Origin: Candidatus Altimarinota bacterium
Lineage (GTDB): Bacteria; Patescibacteriota; Gracilibacteria; BD1-5; UBA6164
Assembly: GCA_028691535.1 (NCBI GenBank)
Contig: JAQUZB010000002.1
Location: forward strand, 1-64,000
Reading direction: 5' to 3'
Length of the DNA: 64,000 nt
The number at the start of each line of letters is the position of its first letter. Positions within the stretch are counted from its first letter, which is position 1. Shown in pieces: positions 1 through 11,258 of the stretch. The notes beneath the pieces were generated by a model. That model had not been told where the DNA came from, made no database searches, and saw nothing but the letters and a program-made list of their open reading frames with translations. The translations under genes and the position numbers were made by a program.

Positions 1-2
1 AT

Positions 3-86
3 CTTGCTTCATATATTTGATTGATTTGAAGTTTAAAAATGAATTATAGTTTCAATATAAGTGCTGTTAATTGAATAATAAAATAA
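3..86 (+). CDS. C-terminal fragment of an unidentified protein
   Basis: The third frame stays open from the window edge to a TAA at 84-86 and ends just before a strong hairpin terminator. It gives about 27 residues with three TGA codons read as glycine and a mildly hydrophobic start (LASYIGLIG). The other two forward frames close earlier. The terminator position is the main reason to choose this frame. The fragment is too short to identify. Confidence 0.4.
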
Positions 87-121
87 AAACATATTCTCGC
101 ATGAGAATATGTTTTTATTTT
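80..121. terminator. Bidirectional hairpin terminator
   Basis: A 19-bp perfect inverted repeat (80-98 with 103-121) has a GCAT loop and A/T tails on both sides. It serves the forward gene ending at 86 and the reverse lipoprotein gene ending at 123. Confidence 0.85.
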
Positions 122-122
122 A

Positions 123-320
123 TTAATTTTTTACTGCATCAATTTGTTTTTGCATATCTCATTGCCCTGCTTCCATCATAACCTTTATATCTTTTGCATC
201 AACTACAGTATCTTGTAAAGTATCAACATAATCAGATGTAATAGTTCATGCTTCTTTAAAATCTTCACCACAAGAAACTAAAACAAAGATCATAATTATT
301 AATAAAAATATTTTTTTCAT
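123..320 (-). CDS. Small putative lipoprotein
   Basis: This 65-residue protein begins with a signal peptide and a lipobox (LVSC, Cys at about residue 17), so it is probably exported and lipid-modified. The rest is a short acidic and helical stretch with no domain I recognise. Two glycines are TGA codons. It lies 14 bp downstream of the pseudouridine synthase gene on the same strand and ends at the shared terminator, so it is the last gene of that operon. Short exported lipoproteins of this kind are common and poorly conserved. Coding status is well supported; function is unknown. Confidence 0.7.
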
Positions 321-333
321 AGTTTTTAAATTA

Positions 334-1263
334 TTAAATTAAATTTCAAATTATATTTTTCATATCACTTTTTAATGGTGCTATATAAAAAACATCATTT
401 CAATACAAATTAAATTTAAGTTCATAAGCATGTAGTGCTTGTCTATTTAAAGAGTATTTTGTTGAAACTTCTGTATTTATTTTTTTATTTCAATAAACTT
501 TATCTCCTATTATCGGAAATCAAATACTAGATAAATGCACTCTTATTTGATGTGTTCTACCTGTTTTTATGTTTATCTTTAATATTGTATATTTATTATC
601 AATAAATCAAATAATTTCTCAAAATGTAATTGCTTCTTTTGGGTTTAATGGATTTTTAGTTGTCATCTTAAGTCTATCATTTGGATCTCTTCAAATAAAA
701 CTTTCTATTTTAAACTTTTCTTCATTAAATATTCAAGATACAATTGCTATATAATTCTTCGTTATTTCCCTATTTTTTATAATATTTGATAGATAATTCA
801 TCATATAATCAGTTTTTGCAACAAGTATTATACCAGAAGTATCCTTATCTAATCTATGAACAATTCAAGGTCTATGAGTTCATCAAATTGTTGGCAGATT
901 ATCCTTGCAATGATATAATATACCATTTACCAAGGTATTTTTATTTCAATTTTCTCATGGAACTGGATGTACGTTTATTCCTGAATTTTTATTTATAATG
1001 AGTATATTTTCATCTTCAAAAATGATATCTAAATCCATTTTTTCAGGACTAACCTCTTCTAAATGTTCATTTATAATAGTTATAAATAATTCATCTCTAT
1101 TTTTTATTTTCACATTTTTATTAATTTTTTTTCAATTAACACTTACTTGTCCTCTATCTATTATTTTTTGAATATAACTTCTAGAAAAATCAGAAAAAAG
1201 AGTAGATAAAAATATATCCACTCTATTTTGTTTTTCTATGTTTATGCAAAAATTATAATTCAT
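334..1263 (-). CDS. RluA-family 23S rRNA pseudouridine synthase
   Basis: This 309-residue protein converts uridine to pseudouridine in rRNA. An S4-like RNA-binding region lies at about residues 10-60. The catalytic core carries the family signature HRLDKDTSG near residue 136, whose Asp is the nucleophile. A GRTHQIRVHL-type motif lies near residue 225, as in RluC/RluD. Many glycines in the core are TGA, including those in the GTHRPG stretch. The ATG lies 1 bp past the stop of the upstream 132-residue gene, so the two are translated together. I cannot tell RluD from RluC or RluB by eye. Confidence 0.93.
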
Positions 1264-1264
1264 A

Positions 1265-1663
1265 CTATAATCAAAGTGATGATTTAATATCGTCTATTTT
1301 GTTCTTATCTTCTGATTCTTTTTCTTTTGCTTCTAGTTCACTCTTGTATAAATCACCTAATTCAATCCATTCTTTTTGTTGTTTTGAAACAAGTTTTTTT
1401 ATATCTTCTGGATGTTCTTTTGCAAGTTCTCTAAATTTTTCTCTTTCTTCACTAAAAACTTTAGTTAATTCATCAAATTGAAATTGACTTAATGTAGGAA
1501 CAGCATCAATAACTCTCTTTTTTTCTAATGTATTTAATGATAAACTAAACTTTAGTAAATCTAAAAAATTTGAAGCATCTACTTCAACTTCTACAGAGTG
1601 TGCACTAATTAATGCTAATATCATTGTATCAACTTCTTTTTCAGTTAAGAAAATTTCTTGCAT
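1265..1663 (-). CDS. Conserved-looking helical protein of unknown function
   Basis: This 132-residue protein is strongly charged and predicted helical, with a Lys/Glu-rich tail (about residues 75-125) resembling a coiled coil. No cysteines, membrane segments or known motifs are visible. Reading one TGA as glycine extends the frame by two residues to a TAG. It sits directly upstream of the RluA-type gene with a 1-bp gap, which suggests joint expression and possibly a ribosome-related role (inference from position only). Confidence 0.75.
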
Positions 1664-1747
1664 ATTTTTATTGAAAAATATTAAATTATGTGTAGATTAT
1701 ATACTATATTTTATATATTTCAATATTATTTATTAAAAAATTAAAAA

Positions 1748-2326
1748 TTGAGCATATTTAAAGACAAAGCAATAGTATTAAAGATAGATAAGGTAAATTC
1801 TAATAGTTCTTGAGAAAAAATAAAAGACAAAGAATTGCTTTATACTCTATTTACAAAAACCTATTGAAAAATAAAAGCAAATAAGACATATAGTAAGAAT
1901 GAAAAAAATATAGATATATGATATGTCATAAATTTTGAAATAATAACTAGTGAAAATAAAAAAATTCACAAAATTAAAAACATAAAAATTAATTCAGAAT
2001 TCAATTTAAATAAAGACAAAAATTTTAGTGAAATAAATAATTATCTAGAAACTCTATCTCTAATATATAGAGAAATCCCCGAATGATTATCATTTGAAGA
2101 AGTTTTCGAAGTAATAGAAAAAATAAATACTTCTGATAATATTAATTTAACTAAATTAATTTTAGCAAAACTAAAAATTAAATCCCTACTTTGAATATTA
2201 AATATAGAAAATAAAAATCCAATTATTAGTAAAATACTTAAATTTATACATAACTCTAAGATAGACTCTATTTTTAGATTAACTTGAATAAATGAAGAAC
2301 AAAAAAAAGAATTAGAAAATCTCTAA
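1748..2326 (+). CDS. recO: RecO-like DNA repair protein
   Basis: This 192-residue protein starts with TTG; no ATG is available near the N-terminus. Residues 8-75 follow the RecO pattern: a short beta segment (ALVLKID), a 'TLFTKTYGKIKA' strand-helix element and a beta-rich OB-like fold. Helical segments follow. Known RecO proteins are about 240 residues and help RecF/RecR load RecA. This one is shorter and lacks a zinc-binding Cys cluster. The assignment rests on N-terminal pattern only. The gene is transcribed alone toward its own terminator. Confidence 0.5.
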
Positions 2327-2337
2327 TTCTTTTTTTA
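2302..2337. terminator. Hairpin terminator after recO-like gene
   Basis: AGAATTAGA pairs with TCTAATTCT around a short loop, with an A-run before and a T-run after. It overlaps the forward stop codon and abuts the reverse stop at 2338, so it probably works both ways. Confidence 0.75.
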
Positions 2338-5271
2338 TTATTTTTCTCAAACTGTAATCGCATCAATAGCAAAATCTCATTGATAGTTACCTCAAGAAGT
2401 ATAAAATAATCTAATTTCTGTTGTTCAAGATGGGATTGTTATGTCTGGAGTTTTTGTCCATGCTTTATTATAAGCTGTATGTTGTTGTCAACTTATAGTA
2501 TATCTAGTTGTCCGTGAACTTCAATCATATGTTTCTACTTTCATTACTCATATATCTGCTCAATATGCATGATAATAAAAATTAACAAAATTTGAAGTAT
2601 CAGTTATATCATAATATAAATAAGATGTTTTATTACTATATCATTTATTACTATTACTTGTTTCTATAAATAAATATGTATTTCAATCATATGATGCACT
2701 AGGTCAAGTATAACTCGAAGGAGTATAACCTGAACCATAATACCATCAATCTCAACTTCAGTTTTTATTTGTTCATGCACCTATATACCATAATCCAAGA
2801 TTATCTCATTCAAAATTTGTAAATGTTCAAGCAGGATCTCTACATAACTTTGTTTTATCAGTAAATGTACCTAAAGATGCATTTTTAATTGTCCAATTTA
2901 TACAAACAGTTGAAAGTGATGATATTTTATTAGTATAAACTTTATCATCCAATGCAAGTATTTTAGAACTTGAAGTATATCAATTTAATGCTGATAAATT
3001 TGTTATAGAAGAATTTCAATATATATATAATAAATTAGTAGCAAGTCATGATAAAGAAGATATATCTGATAAACTATTATTATTTAAATATAAATCTTTA
3101 ATACTTGTTTTTCAACTTAGTGTTGTTATTGTAGATATATTATTAAAACTTAAATTTAATGTATTAATATTATTTAATGAAGCTAATCATGTAATATTAC
3201 TAATACTATTATTATTTGCTATTATATGAGTTAATGATGTAAATGTTGATATTCAAGATAAACTTGTTAAAGCATTATTGCTTATATCTATATATGTAAG
3301 ATTTGTTATATTTTGAATTCAAGTTAGATTTGATAATCAACTATTATTATTTAAATATAAATTCGGAACACTAGTTAATAATGTTAAGTTTGCAACAGCA
3401 GTTAAATTATTATTATTTAATCTAAGATTTGTTCAAACTGATTTTAATGATGCTAATCAAACTACATTTGTTAGTGAATTTCAATTTAAATTTAAAAATC
3501 AAGTAACTCTTATTAATGGAGTAAATTTATCTAAATCAGCATTTACTAATCACTTTGATCAACAATCAATATCTCAAGTATAAACTCATGTTGATGAATT
3601 AAAATTTGTATCAAAAGTTGATCATGATATTCAACATTTAGTTCATAATACTAATTTAAATTGTTCCATAGGACTCATTGCACAAGAAGTACCATTCCAT
3701 GTATATCAAGAATTACATTTAAATCTACATTCTGTAGTACTAGCATTTGAATTATTTACAAAAGTTGCAGAAGGAACAAAAGAAGTTCAATCCCATGTTT
3801 GTGTAATACTTGATACTGTATTTGCAGTTGCATTTGAAGGTAATCATGTACAAGCAACTATTTGAGTATTTGCATCACAAGTAGAATTAATAGAATTCCA
3901 AGTATAATTTGTATTACATTTAAACTTACATTCATTTGCGACAGGAGTTAAATTATATTGTCCAGCAATATCTGGTAACCAATTAGTTCAATTCCATGTC
4001 TGTGTAATACTTGCTTGATGCCATGTTGAAAAGGCAGGATTTCAAGTACAATTTCAGTTTCTTGAATCAGCTACACAAGAACTTCAATTATATGTATAAT
4101 TTAGCGAACATTTATAATTACATTCAGTAGTGCTAGGTGCTAAATTATATTGTCAGGCTAAACTAGGAGTCCATAAACTTCAACTCCATGTTTGCGTAAT
4201 ATTTGAAACAGTATTCCATTCTGCATTTGCAAGTAATCAAGTACACATACCATTTTGAGTTCAAGCTTCACAACTAGTTCAATTCCATATATAATTAGTT
4301 GGACATTTAAATCTACATAAATTTGTTGATGAAATTGTATTATATGATCAAACACTTGTTGGTGAATAATCTCATATATTTGTATCCCAAACTTGATCCA
4401 CTTGTGTTACTGTATTCCATAAAGCATTTGGAGCTAATCATGTACAAGCAACTGTTCTCATAGTTGTATCAGGTTCACATTTATTTAAATTCCATGTATA
4501 TCAAGTCTTACATGAAAAATAACATGGGTTTGATGAACTTGAATTTTGCCAAGGAGTATTTGATACAGTTGGATTTCAGATTGTATAATTAGCATATAAA
4601 TATGGTTGTGTCGCACAAGAATAAATGTTATCACCATAATTAGCAATTACATTTTGAATCTCAGCAAATAATGTAGATCAAGATGATGAAACTATTTTAT
4701 CATTTCTTAAAAGTACATTATATGTATCAGTATCAGAACTAGTTATATTTAAAGGAGAATTAGCATATTCATGAACAGGAACTACATCTTCATTAAAAAA
4801 TATTCAGATTTCCTTACTTCAAACTATAAATGGTATTCTATCATTATTATCAATTAATAATGCTTTTTCATATCATACATTTACAAAATTCTCTTCTTTT
4901 TCTAGTAATGTCATTATTTGAAAATATTTTCCATTAGCTGAAAGTGTATATGTAAAATAGTTATTATCTTTAGGATCTAAACCATCCATAGAATATCATA
5001 TTTTTTTTATAAGGCTTGGTCAAAAATATCATTGATATGATTTTTTTTCTCAATTAAATTGAATTTCAACACTTCATTCTGGCTTTAAAACCTCTCATGC
5101 ACTTAATTTCAATGCAACTCAGTCTCTAATATTACTTACTTGAGTTATTCTATTAGCATCTCTAACTCAAACTAAATAATCAGTAAATATAATTGTTACT
5201 ATCGTAGAGATAATAACAATTATAAACATTGAGATGACTAATTCAATTAATGTAAATGCTTTTTTATTCAT
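2338..5271 (-). CDS. Giant pseudopilin adhesin: prepilin + Cys-rich repeats + LRR + MAM domain
   Basis: This 977-residue surface protein begins with a class III signal (MNKKAFTLIELV), so it should be cleaved by prepilin peptidase and assembled with type IV pili. A pseudopilin-like head runs to about residue 215. Five imperfect repeats of about 65 residues follow (about 217-530), each with CxxKC-like cysteine pairs, a YTWNG motif and ITQTW. Residues about 575-755 are an internalin-like leucine-rich repeat array (LxxLxLxxNxL). The C-terminus (about 814-975) matches a MAM domain: an FE...W start, a TPSSYTGP-like turn and a GDFAIDAI end. This layout suggests a pilus-tip or surface adhesin for host or partner contact (inference). 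The next gene upstream (5375-6157) is a smaller relative. Confidence 0.88.
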
Positions 5272-5328
5272 TTTACTATTTTAATTATATAACTTAATTA
5301 TTATAAATTATTTTGTGTTAAATTAAAA

Positions 5329-5363
5329 CAAAAATCACTTTACAATTAAGTAAAATGATTTTT
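5329..5363 (-). terminator. Hairpin terminator after the 260-residue prepilin gene
   Basis: An imperfect stem (AAAATCA..TTTAC with GTAAAA..TGATTTT) lies 12 bp past the reverse stop at 5375 and is followed by T-rich sequence in the reverse direction. Confidence 0.6.
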
Positions 5364-5374
5364 TATAAATATAA

Positions 5375-6157
5375 TTATGGATTTTCACAAAATAATCAAG
5401 TATATCAATTTATACATGTATATGAACATGGTACAGTATTATCTCACTTTACCCATTCTTGATATGGTTCAGTTGGAGTTCAAACATTATATACTGCATT
5501 TACATATGTAGGAGCAACTGTACATCAGTTTGCAGGTTTTATATAACATGGTCATTTTTCAAATTCACTTTGATTTACTATTCAATCTAGTATTCTTCCA
5601 TCTTGAAATATCATTTTATATCACTCATCAATACCACAATCTATATTTATTGTTCAAGTTAAAACTTTATTTAATGGATTTCATAAATCATCTAGTATTA
5701 TTCATAATGAATTTTTACCATAAACATACGGAATTTTTGTTCAAAAAACATTAAATTCTTTCAAACTTTTTGGTAAATTATTTTTGCTTTCTAAAAATGA
5801 CATTATTTGATAATCTTTATTATTTGAAGCTAAGGAAAATGTATAATATTCATTATCTTTTGGATCAAGACCTTTTCAAATAAATCAAGATTCTCAAAGA
5901 ACTTTTTGTCAAGCAACTCATTGTGTAGAATACTTTTTTCAACCAACATAAATTTCTATAGAATTTTCAGGTTTAATATTTTTTCACTTTGACAATTGTA
6001 AATCTATTCCATCTCAAATATTATGAATTTGATTTATTCTATTATTATCTTTAACTGTAACTATATGTCATAAATATGACATATATCAAACAGTAGATAG
6101 AATTGTTAAAATAGTTATAACTATAATTAATTCTACTATAGTAAAAGCTTTTTTCAT
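5375..6157 (-). CDS. Prepilin-like protein with one C-terminal Cys-rich module
   Basis: This 260-residue protein starts MKKAFTIVELIIVITI, a typical type IV prepilin leader and hydrophobic helix. The middle region (DPKDNEYYTFSLASNNKDY) matches the same part of the neighbouring 977-residue pseudopilin. The C-terminus holds a single Cys-containing module (CTVAP...CSYTCINGYT...CENP) like one repeat of that neighbour, so the two genes are paralogues and this one is the short form. It probably serves as a minor pilin. It is separated from its neighbour by a terminator, so the pair is not strictly co-transcribed. Confidence 0.85.
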
Positions 6158-6246
6158 ATTTTTTTATTAAATAATATTTAAAACAGTATAAAAAATATTT
6201 TGTTTTTTTAAAATAAAAATGTCTTTACACTATGAGTAGTTTATTT

Positions 6247-6924
6247 CTAATACCCTACATTTTCCCTTATTACATTTAACATTTGTAAATCAACATCACT
6301 TATATTTTTAGGCATCTTTGCATCAATTTTGACAATAAGATTTCATTTTCTTATTCATTCACTTTTTCAAAAATCTTTTACTCTAAATTTGCTTCAAGGT
6401 TTAGTATTTGCTGGAATTTTTAAAGTTGCTTTTTGTCAATATACTCAAGAAACTTCTATTTTACAACCTAATATTAAATCAAAAACTGGAATTTCATATG
6501 TTTTTTCAAAATCTAGTATTTCCTCTTCTTTAGGTTCTTCTTTTTTTGTTTGTCTTCTTGAGCTTCATCACATACCTCAAAATAAATCTTCTATATTAAA
6601 TTCAAATCATGAACTAGATCATCTTGAACTTCATCACATACCTGAAAAAATATCTTCAAATCATCCTCCTCATCAAAATGGATTTCATCATCCTCAAAAT
6701 TGACTTCATGAAGTTGATCAAAACATATCATATTGTTTTTTCTTTTTTTCATCTCACAAAGTATCATATGCAGAGTTAATTTCTTTAAATTTTTCCTCTG
6801 AATTTTTATTTCATTTATTTCTATCTGGATGGTACTCCATAGCCTTTTTTCTATATGCTTTTTTTATTTCTTCTTGAGTAGCATTTTTACTTACTCATAA
6901 TATATCGTAAAAATTATTTGACAT
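6247..6924 (-). CDS. DnaJ/CbpA-type Hsp40 co-chaperone lacking the zinc finger
   Basis: This 225-residue protein opens with a complete J domain (residues 1-70) including the HPD motif at 32-34, which stimulates the ATPase of DnaK. A Gly/Phe-rich linker follows (about 75-125), in which most glycines are TGA. One C-terminal substrate-binding domain ends the protein. There are no CxxCxGxG zinc repeats, and only one of the usual two C-terminal barrels is recognisable, so this is a shortened CbpA-like form. No dnaK or grpE is adjacent. The frame closes with TAG. Confidence 0.9.
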
Positions 6925-6979
6925 TTTATATATTTTAATTATAAATACTTATATTATTTTAATTATAACTTATTTTTTT

Positions 6980-7429
6980 ATGAAAAAATTAGTTTACATC
7001 ATTTTATCTATATTTTTCTTTTTTTCAATAGTAACTATAAGTAGTGCAGAAAATAAAGAATGATATATTGAAAAATTACTTGATTTAAGTTATTGAATTG
7101 AAGATTATAAATTTCAATTAAATGACATAGGTTATGTATATTTTTATGATTCAAAATCACAAAAAATGTATGATAATTTCAGAACAGCAGAACAAATGCT
7201 AAAAGATGAACTTATGAAAATGTATAGAGCTTGAGATATAGATTATTATCAAATGAATTGAATAATTACAAACTATAATTTATTTGTATATCACACAAAT
7301 AAAATGTTTAGTTATTTAAGTATAAAAGAAGTTAGACCTGATTTCAAAGAACTTGATAGTGCAATTCTTAAAAACTATGAATTATCTAGAAGTTATTATA
7401 CTAGAACAAAATTACTTATATTAAAATAA
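6980..7429 (+). CDS. Exported protein of unknown function
   Basis: This 149-residue protein has a clear signal peptide (MKKLVYIILSIFFFFS..., cleavage likely near residue 23 after SSA). The mature part is helical, rich in Tyr and Lys, and has no cysteines or recognisable domain. Four glycines are TGA. It is transcribed divergently from the dnaJ-like gene across a 55-bp AT-rich spacer and ends at a bidirectional terminator. Periplasmic or surface location is inferred from the signal peptide. Confidence 0.75.
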
Positions 7430-7467
7430 AAAAATAAACTAATGCTTCGCATTAGTTTATTTTTTTA
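7428..7467. terminator. Bidirectional hairpin terminator
   Basis: AATAAACTAATGC pairs with GCATTAGTTTATT around a TTC loop, with an A-run and T-run on the flanks. It separates the convergent exported-protein gene and the VirD4-like ATPase gene and contains the stop codon of the latter. Confidence 0.85.
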
Positions 7468-9920
7468 TTTTCTAAATTTTTCTTAGCCTTTTCTTCTTTT
7501 TCTTTTTCTTTGTATTCTATCTTCTTTTTTTCCCACTCTTGTTCTTGCTTATCTATATCATCAATTGTTTTAAATATTCTTTCTTCTATTTGTTTTCTTG
7601 GTTTAGAGTATTTTTCACGAGAAACTGTAAGTATTTTTTCATATCTTTTTGCGAATACCTCATCTTGTTTTAGATTTGGAGCAAAAGTACTAGCCGAAAA
7701 AACTGGACTTGGCATACCATCAATTAATTGTTTTGTATAAATGTTGTACTTTTTTAAATTCATTAAATCATCTTCTAGTATTTCTCAAGTTAAAACTTCT
7801 TTTAAAATAGTAGCATCATGATAACCAACTTGAAAAGAAACTATACTTCATACATTTCAAAAAACTGCTCATCTAACGCTTTCTTGCATTTGGTCAATAT
7901 ATTGATTTGCCATAACTAGATTTAATTTATACTTTCTAGCTTCACTCAAAATTGTAGCAAAACTATCTGTTGCAAAATTTTGGAACTCATCTACATATAG
8001 ATAAAAATCGACTCTTTTGCTTTCAGGAATATCAGCCCTACTCATGGCATCCATTTGAAATTTAGTTACCATCATAGCTCATAAAAGTGCTGATGCATCT
8101 TCACCTATTTTTCATTTAGATAGATTTACTATAATGATTTTGTTGTTATCCATAGCCCATCTTAGAGAAAAACTATTTTTTGGTTGTCATAAAACATTTC
8201 TCAAAATAGAACTTGAAAGAAATTGTCATACCTTATTTAAGATTGGTCAAATAGCTTCTTGTCTTTGATTTGGAGCCATTTTTGCAAATTCTCATGTCCA
8301 AAATTTCTTCACTACTGGATCTTTTATCTTTGCAACAACTTTATTTCTATAAATTTCGCTTGTAAGCATCAATGGAATAGAAATAAGAGTAGTATTTGAA
8401 TATTCAAGTAATGCAAGAATTGTATTTCTAAGAATATATTCAAGTCTTGGTCACCAAGAATCTCAAAATATTTTTTTAAATATTCATACAAGTCATGAAG
8501 CAACAAGTGGTCTTTGTTCTGGACTTATATCTTCAAGCATATTAAATGCAATTGGCCAATCTGTATCACTTGGATCAAAAATAATAGTTTGATTTGTTCT
8601 AGATTTTGGTATAAAACCAATAACAGCTTCAGCTAAATCACCGTGAGGATCTATAACTGCAACTCATCTACCTTTTCTTATATCATCAATAATCATATTT
8701 TCCAAAAGTGTAGATTTTCACATACCCGTTTTTCATAAGACATACATATGTCTTCTTCTATCATTTGGTCAAATACCAAAACTCATATTTGTTCATCTGA
8801 AATTTGTTTTTCAAATTGGTGTTAGATCTGATTCAGGATTTAAATCATCAGTTAAATCTGGATCAACAATTGGCAGATTAGAAGGCGGTTCAAAAGCTCT
8901 TGAACTTACCCAATTTATTTGTGGAGTTTTTACATAACTTGTTGGAAGATGAACTAGTCAAGAAAGTTCATTTGTAGAAAGTATAGTATTTCAAGTAATT
9001 TCTCTATTTTTAACTATATTAACTGCATCATCTCAAGAAACTATTTCTTTTAAAACAAAAGAATTTAATCAAAAATAAGAAAAAACTTCTAGTGTTGAAT
9101 ATATTTCTCTAACAGTTCATTTTCATTCAAAAGCTTCTTCTCAAGCGTGAATAATATTTATAGAAGTGTTATAACCTGAAAGACTTAATTTATTTTTAAA
9201 AAATTTATTAATTCAATCATCTCAATCATCATCAGATGAAGTATCATCTGATGTGCCTCCATCATCTCATTTATTTGTAAATAAACTTATAAGTTTAACC
9301 AAAAATGTAAATGGAAAAATAAGTATTTTAAATATAATTAAATATTTACTAAGAAGTATTTTTTTTATAAAATTAGGATATTTTGAAGTTATAACTTTGA
9401 TTATTTTATCACTTTTATCTTTCCAGCTTTCATCTTTTATAGGTGTAAAATTTACTTGAAAAGTATTAAGTGTATATTTTCAAGTTCTTGATAATGCTGA
9501 AGTTATACTTGAAAATGGGTCAACTATATCTTTACTTGCCTCTTCTTGAAGTTCTGTAAAACTTTTAATAGGATAATAACTATGTTTTTTTAATCAAACT
9601 CTTCAAATTTGAATTTTTGAATTTGGAATATTTGCTAAATAATCTCAAACTTCTACTATTTCAACATTGTTATAATGTGCATAAATTTGGTTTGAAAGAA
9701 AGTTAGCATATTTTTTTGGAGCAACTATAAAAAACCTAATTCTATTTGCAACTTTTGTAATTTCAAAAGAGAAAGTTGCTTGTTTATCAGGCTTAGAAAA
9801 CATAGTTTTTTTAGGATAATCTTCAAAAACTCTGTGAAGTATGATTAAAATATGTTCAAAGACTCAAGGTCATTTTAAATTATTTCTATCAACTAGGATT
9901 TCAAATACTTTTAAATTCAT
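7452..9920 (-). CDS. VirD4/TraD-type conjugation ATPase (TraM-recognition domain family)
   Basis: This 822-residue protein has a N-terminal domain, a hydrophobic segment near residues 183-215, an acidic Asp/Ser linker, then a RecA-like motor. Walker A is GKTGMGKST at about 393 and Walker B is YVDEFQNF near 641, followed by a conserved 'ARKYKLNLVMANQY' arginine-finger-like region. The tail (from about 760) is a Lys/Glu coiled coil. The family couples DNA to type IV secretion or conjugation channels. It stands alone here; the VirB4-like gene is 25 kb away. Such lone ATPases are frequent in candidate-phyla genomes and may serve DNA uptake or protein export (inference). Confidence 0.85.
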
Positions 9921-10024
9921 ATTTATTTTTTATAGTTTTTATACAATATAATTAAGAAAAATCTCTTAAAAAACATATAAAATACTAGAAATAAATTTAC
10001 ATATTTATATTATCACATTTGAAA

Positions 10025-10471
10025 CTATAACACAAATTTTTTAGCAAATAATTTATGCTGAGAGCATTTTATTCTTACCTCAAATTCATCAATAGAATAA
10101 TCATCAAAAGTAACGACACTATCGTCATCTGTTTTTAAAAATTTTTCATCTATTAAATCACCATATTCATCAAATAATCAAACCCAAACTATTCTGTGAT
10201 CTTCTCACATTGGATGAGTATTTCATCAAACAATTACTTCAAATTCTTCTCAAATATGCTTTACTTCTATGAAATGATCTAGTTCAAATAAGTCATTTGT
10301 ATCTTCATCTAAATAACAAATTTCCTCATTTACATGGTGAAAAGTGTCATATTCTTCACAAACTGGACATGGAAAATTATCTTCTATCTTTGTTCAAGGT
10401 TCAATTCCCTCTCAAATATCTCAAAGTGCTTCGTCATATATATAATTACAATTCACACATAAATATTTCAT
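10025..10471 (-). CDS. Rubredoxin-superoxide reductase fusion
   Basis: This 148-residue protein joins two iron sites. Residues 1-45 are a rubredoxin-like domain with CxxC pairs at 5/8 and 35/38 and the typical YDEALGD and GIEPGT turns. Residues 60-145 match superoxide reductase, with all five ligands of the Fe(His4Cys) centre: His66, His86 (THPM), His92, Cys136 and His139 (CSQH). The enzyme reduces superoxide to peroxide without making oxygen and is typical of anaerobes. Classic desulfoferrodoxin has a desulforedoxin domain instead of rubredoxin. The gene stands alone between divergent and same-strand neighbours. Confidence 0.88.
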
Positions 10472-10532
10472 TTTCTTGATTTTAATTATAAATAAGTATT
10501 ATTTATACAATTATAATCAAAATATACAATAT

Positions 10533-11258
10533 ATGAAACAAAAATTTTCAAAAGATGAATATAAGAAATTTAAAAAATACTTTTCTATGAAAAAATCAGA
10601 AAGTGATATAGAAAAATACTTTATAGATAGAACTTATAAATTTATAGGATACATAAAATGGATTCCATGATTAAAAATGGTTTGAGTTTGAAATAGTATA
10701 TCTATGAACTCAGCAAGTCTAGAAAGTGATATAGATTTATATATAGTTACAAGTCCAAATACTATGTGGTTAAATAGACTTTTAATAACTATTATTTTTC
10801 AAATATTATGAGTTAGAAAGGCATGAAAAAAACATGCTTGAATGTTTTGTTTAAGTTTTTTTAGTACAACAAAATGAATGGATTTTTCAGATTGGGCAAT
10901 AGAAAAAGATATATATTTGTATTTTTGGGTCCTTCATCTTAAACCACTTTTAAATATTGATAATACTTATGAATCATTTTTAAAGAAAAATACTTCTTGG
11001 CTAAATCTTGATTGATATGAAGATATAATAAAATCAAATAAAAAATATATAAGATTTTATAAAAATACTAGTAGTGATGATTCTATTGAAAATATACTTA
11101 AAAAAATTGATTCTTTTATTAAAAAAATATTTTTACCAAGAACTTTAAAACATTTTAAAGAAATTTGAAAACCATATTGAGTTATAATAAATGACAATTT
11201 ATTAAAATTTCATGACAATGATATAAGAAAGAAAACAAAAAAAGAAATATTGGATTAA
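10533..11258 (+). CDS. Nucleotidyltransferase-fold protein
   Basis: This 241-residue protein carries the nucleotidyltransferase signature at about residues 55-75: GNSISMNSAS followed by LESDIDLYIVT, with the paired Asp of SDIDL. The rest is Lys- and Phe-rich, with no partner domain visible. Family members transfer nucleotides to small molecules, proteins or RNA. I cannot assign a substrate. An alternative in-frame ATG further upstream exists near 10476, but the one at 10533 fits the spacing better. The last codons lie inside a palindromic terminator and overlap the convergent gene. Confidence 0.72.

Noticed and set aside
3590-4640. Repeats resembling a CRISPR array
   Set aside because: The repeated units are about 200 bp, imperfect and in frame within the giant pseudopilin gene; spacing and variation fit protein repeats.
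6329-6703. His-rich open frame on the + strand
   Set aside because: Antisense to the Gly/Phe-rich linker of the DnaJ-like gene; His comes from reversed TGA-rich codons.
7452-9920. Apparent row of pseudogene fragments
   Set aside because: Frames are interrupted only by TGA and join into one full ATPase when TGA is glycine. The same holds for most genes here, so I call no pseudogenes.
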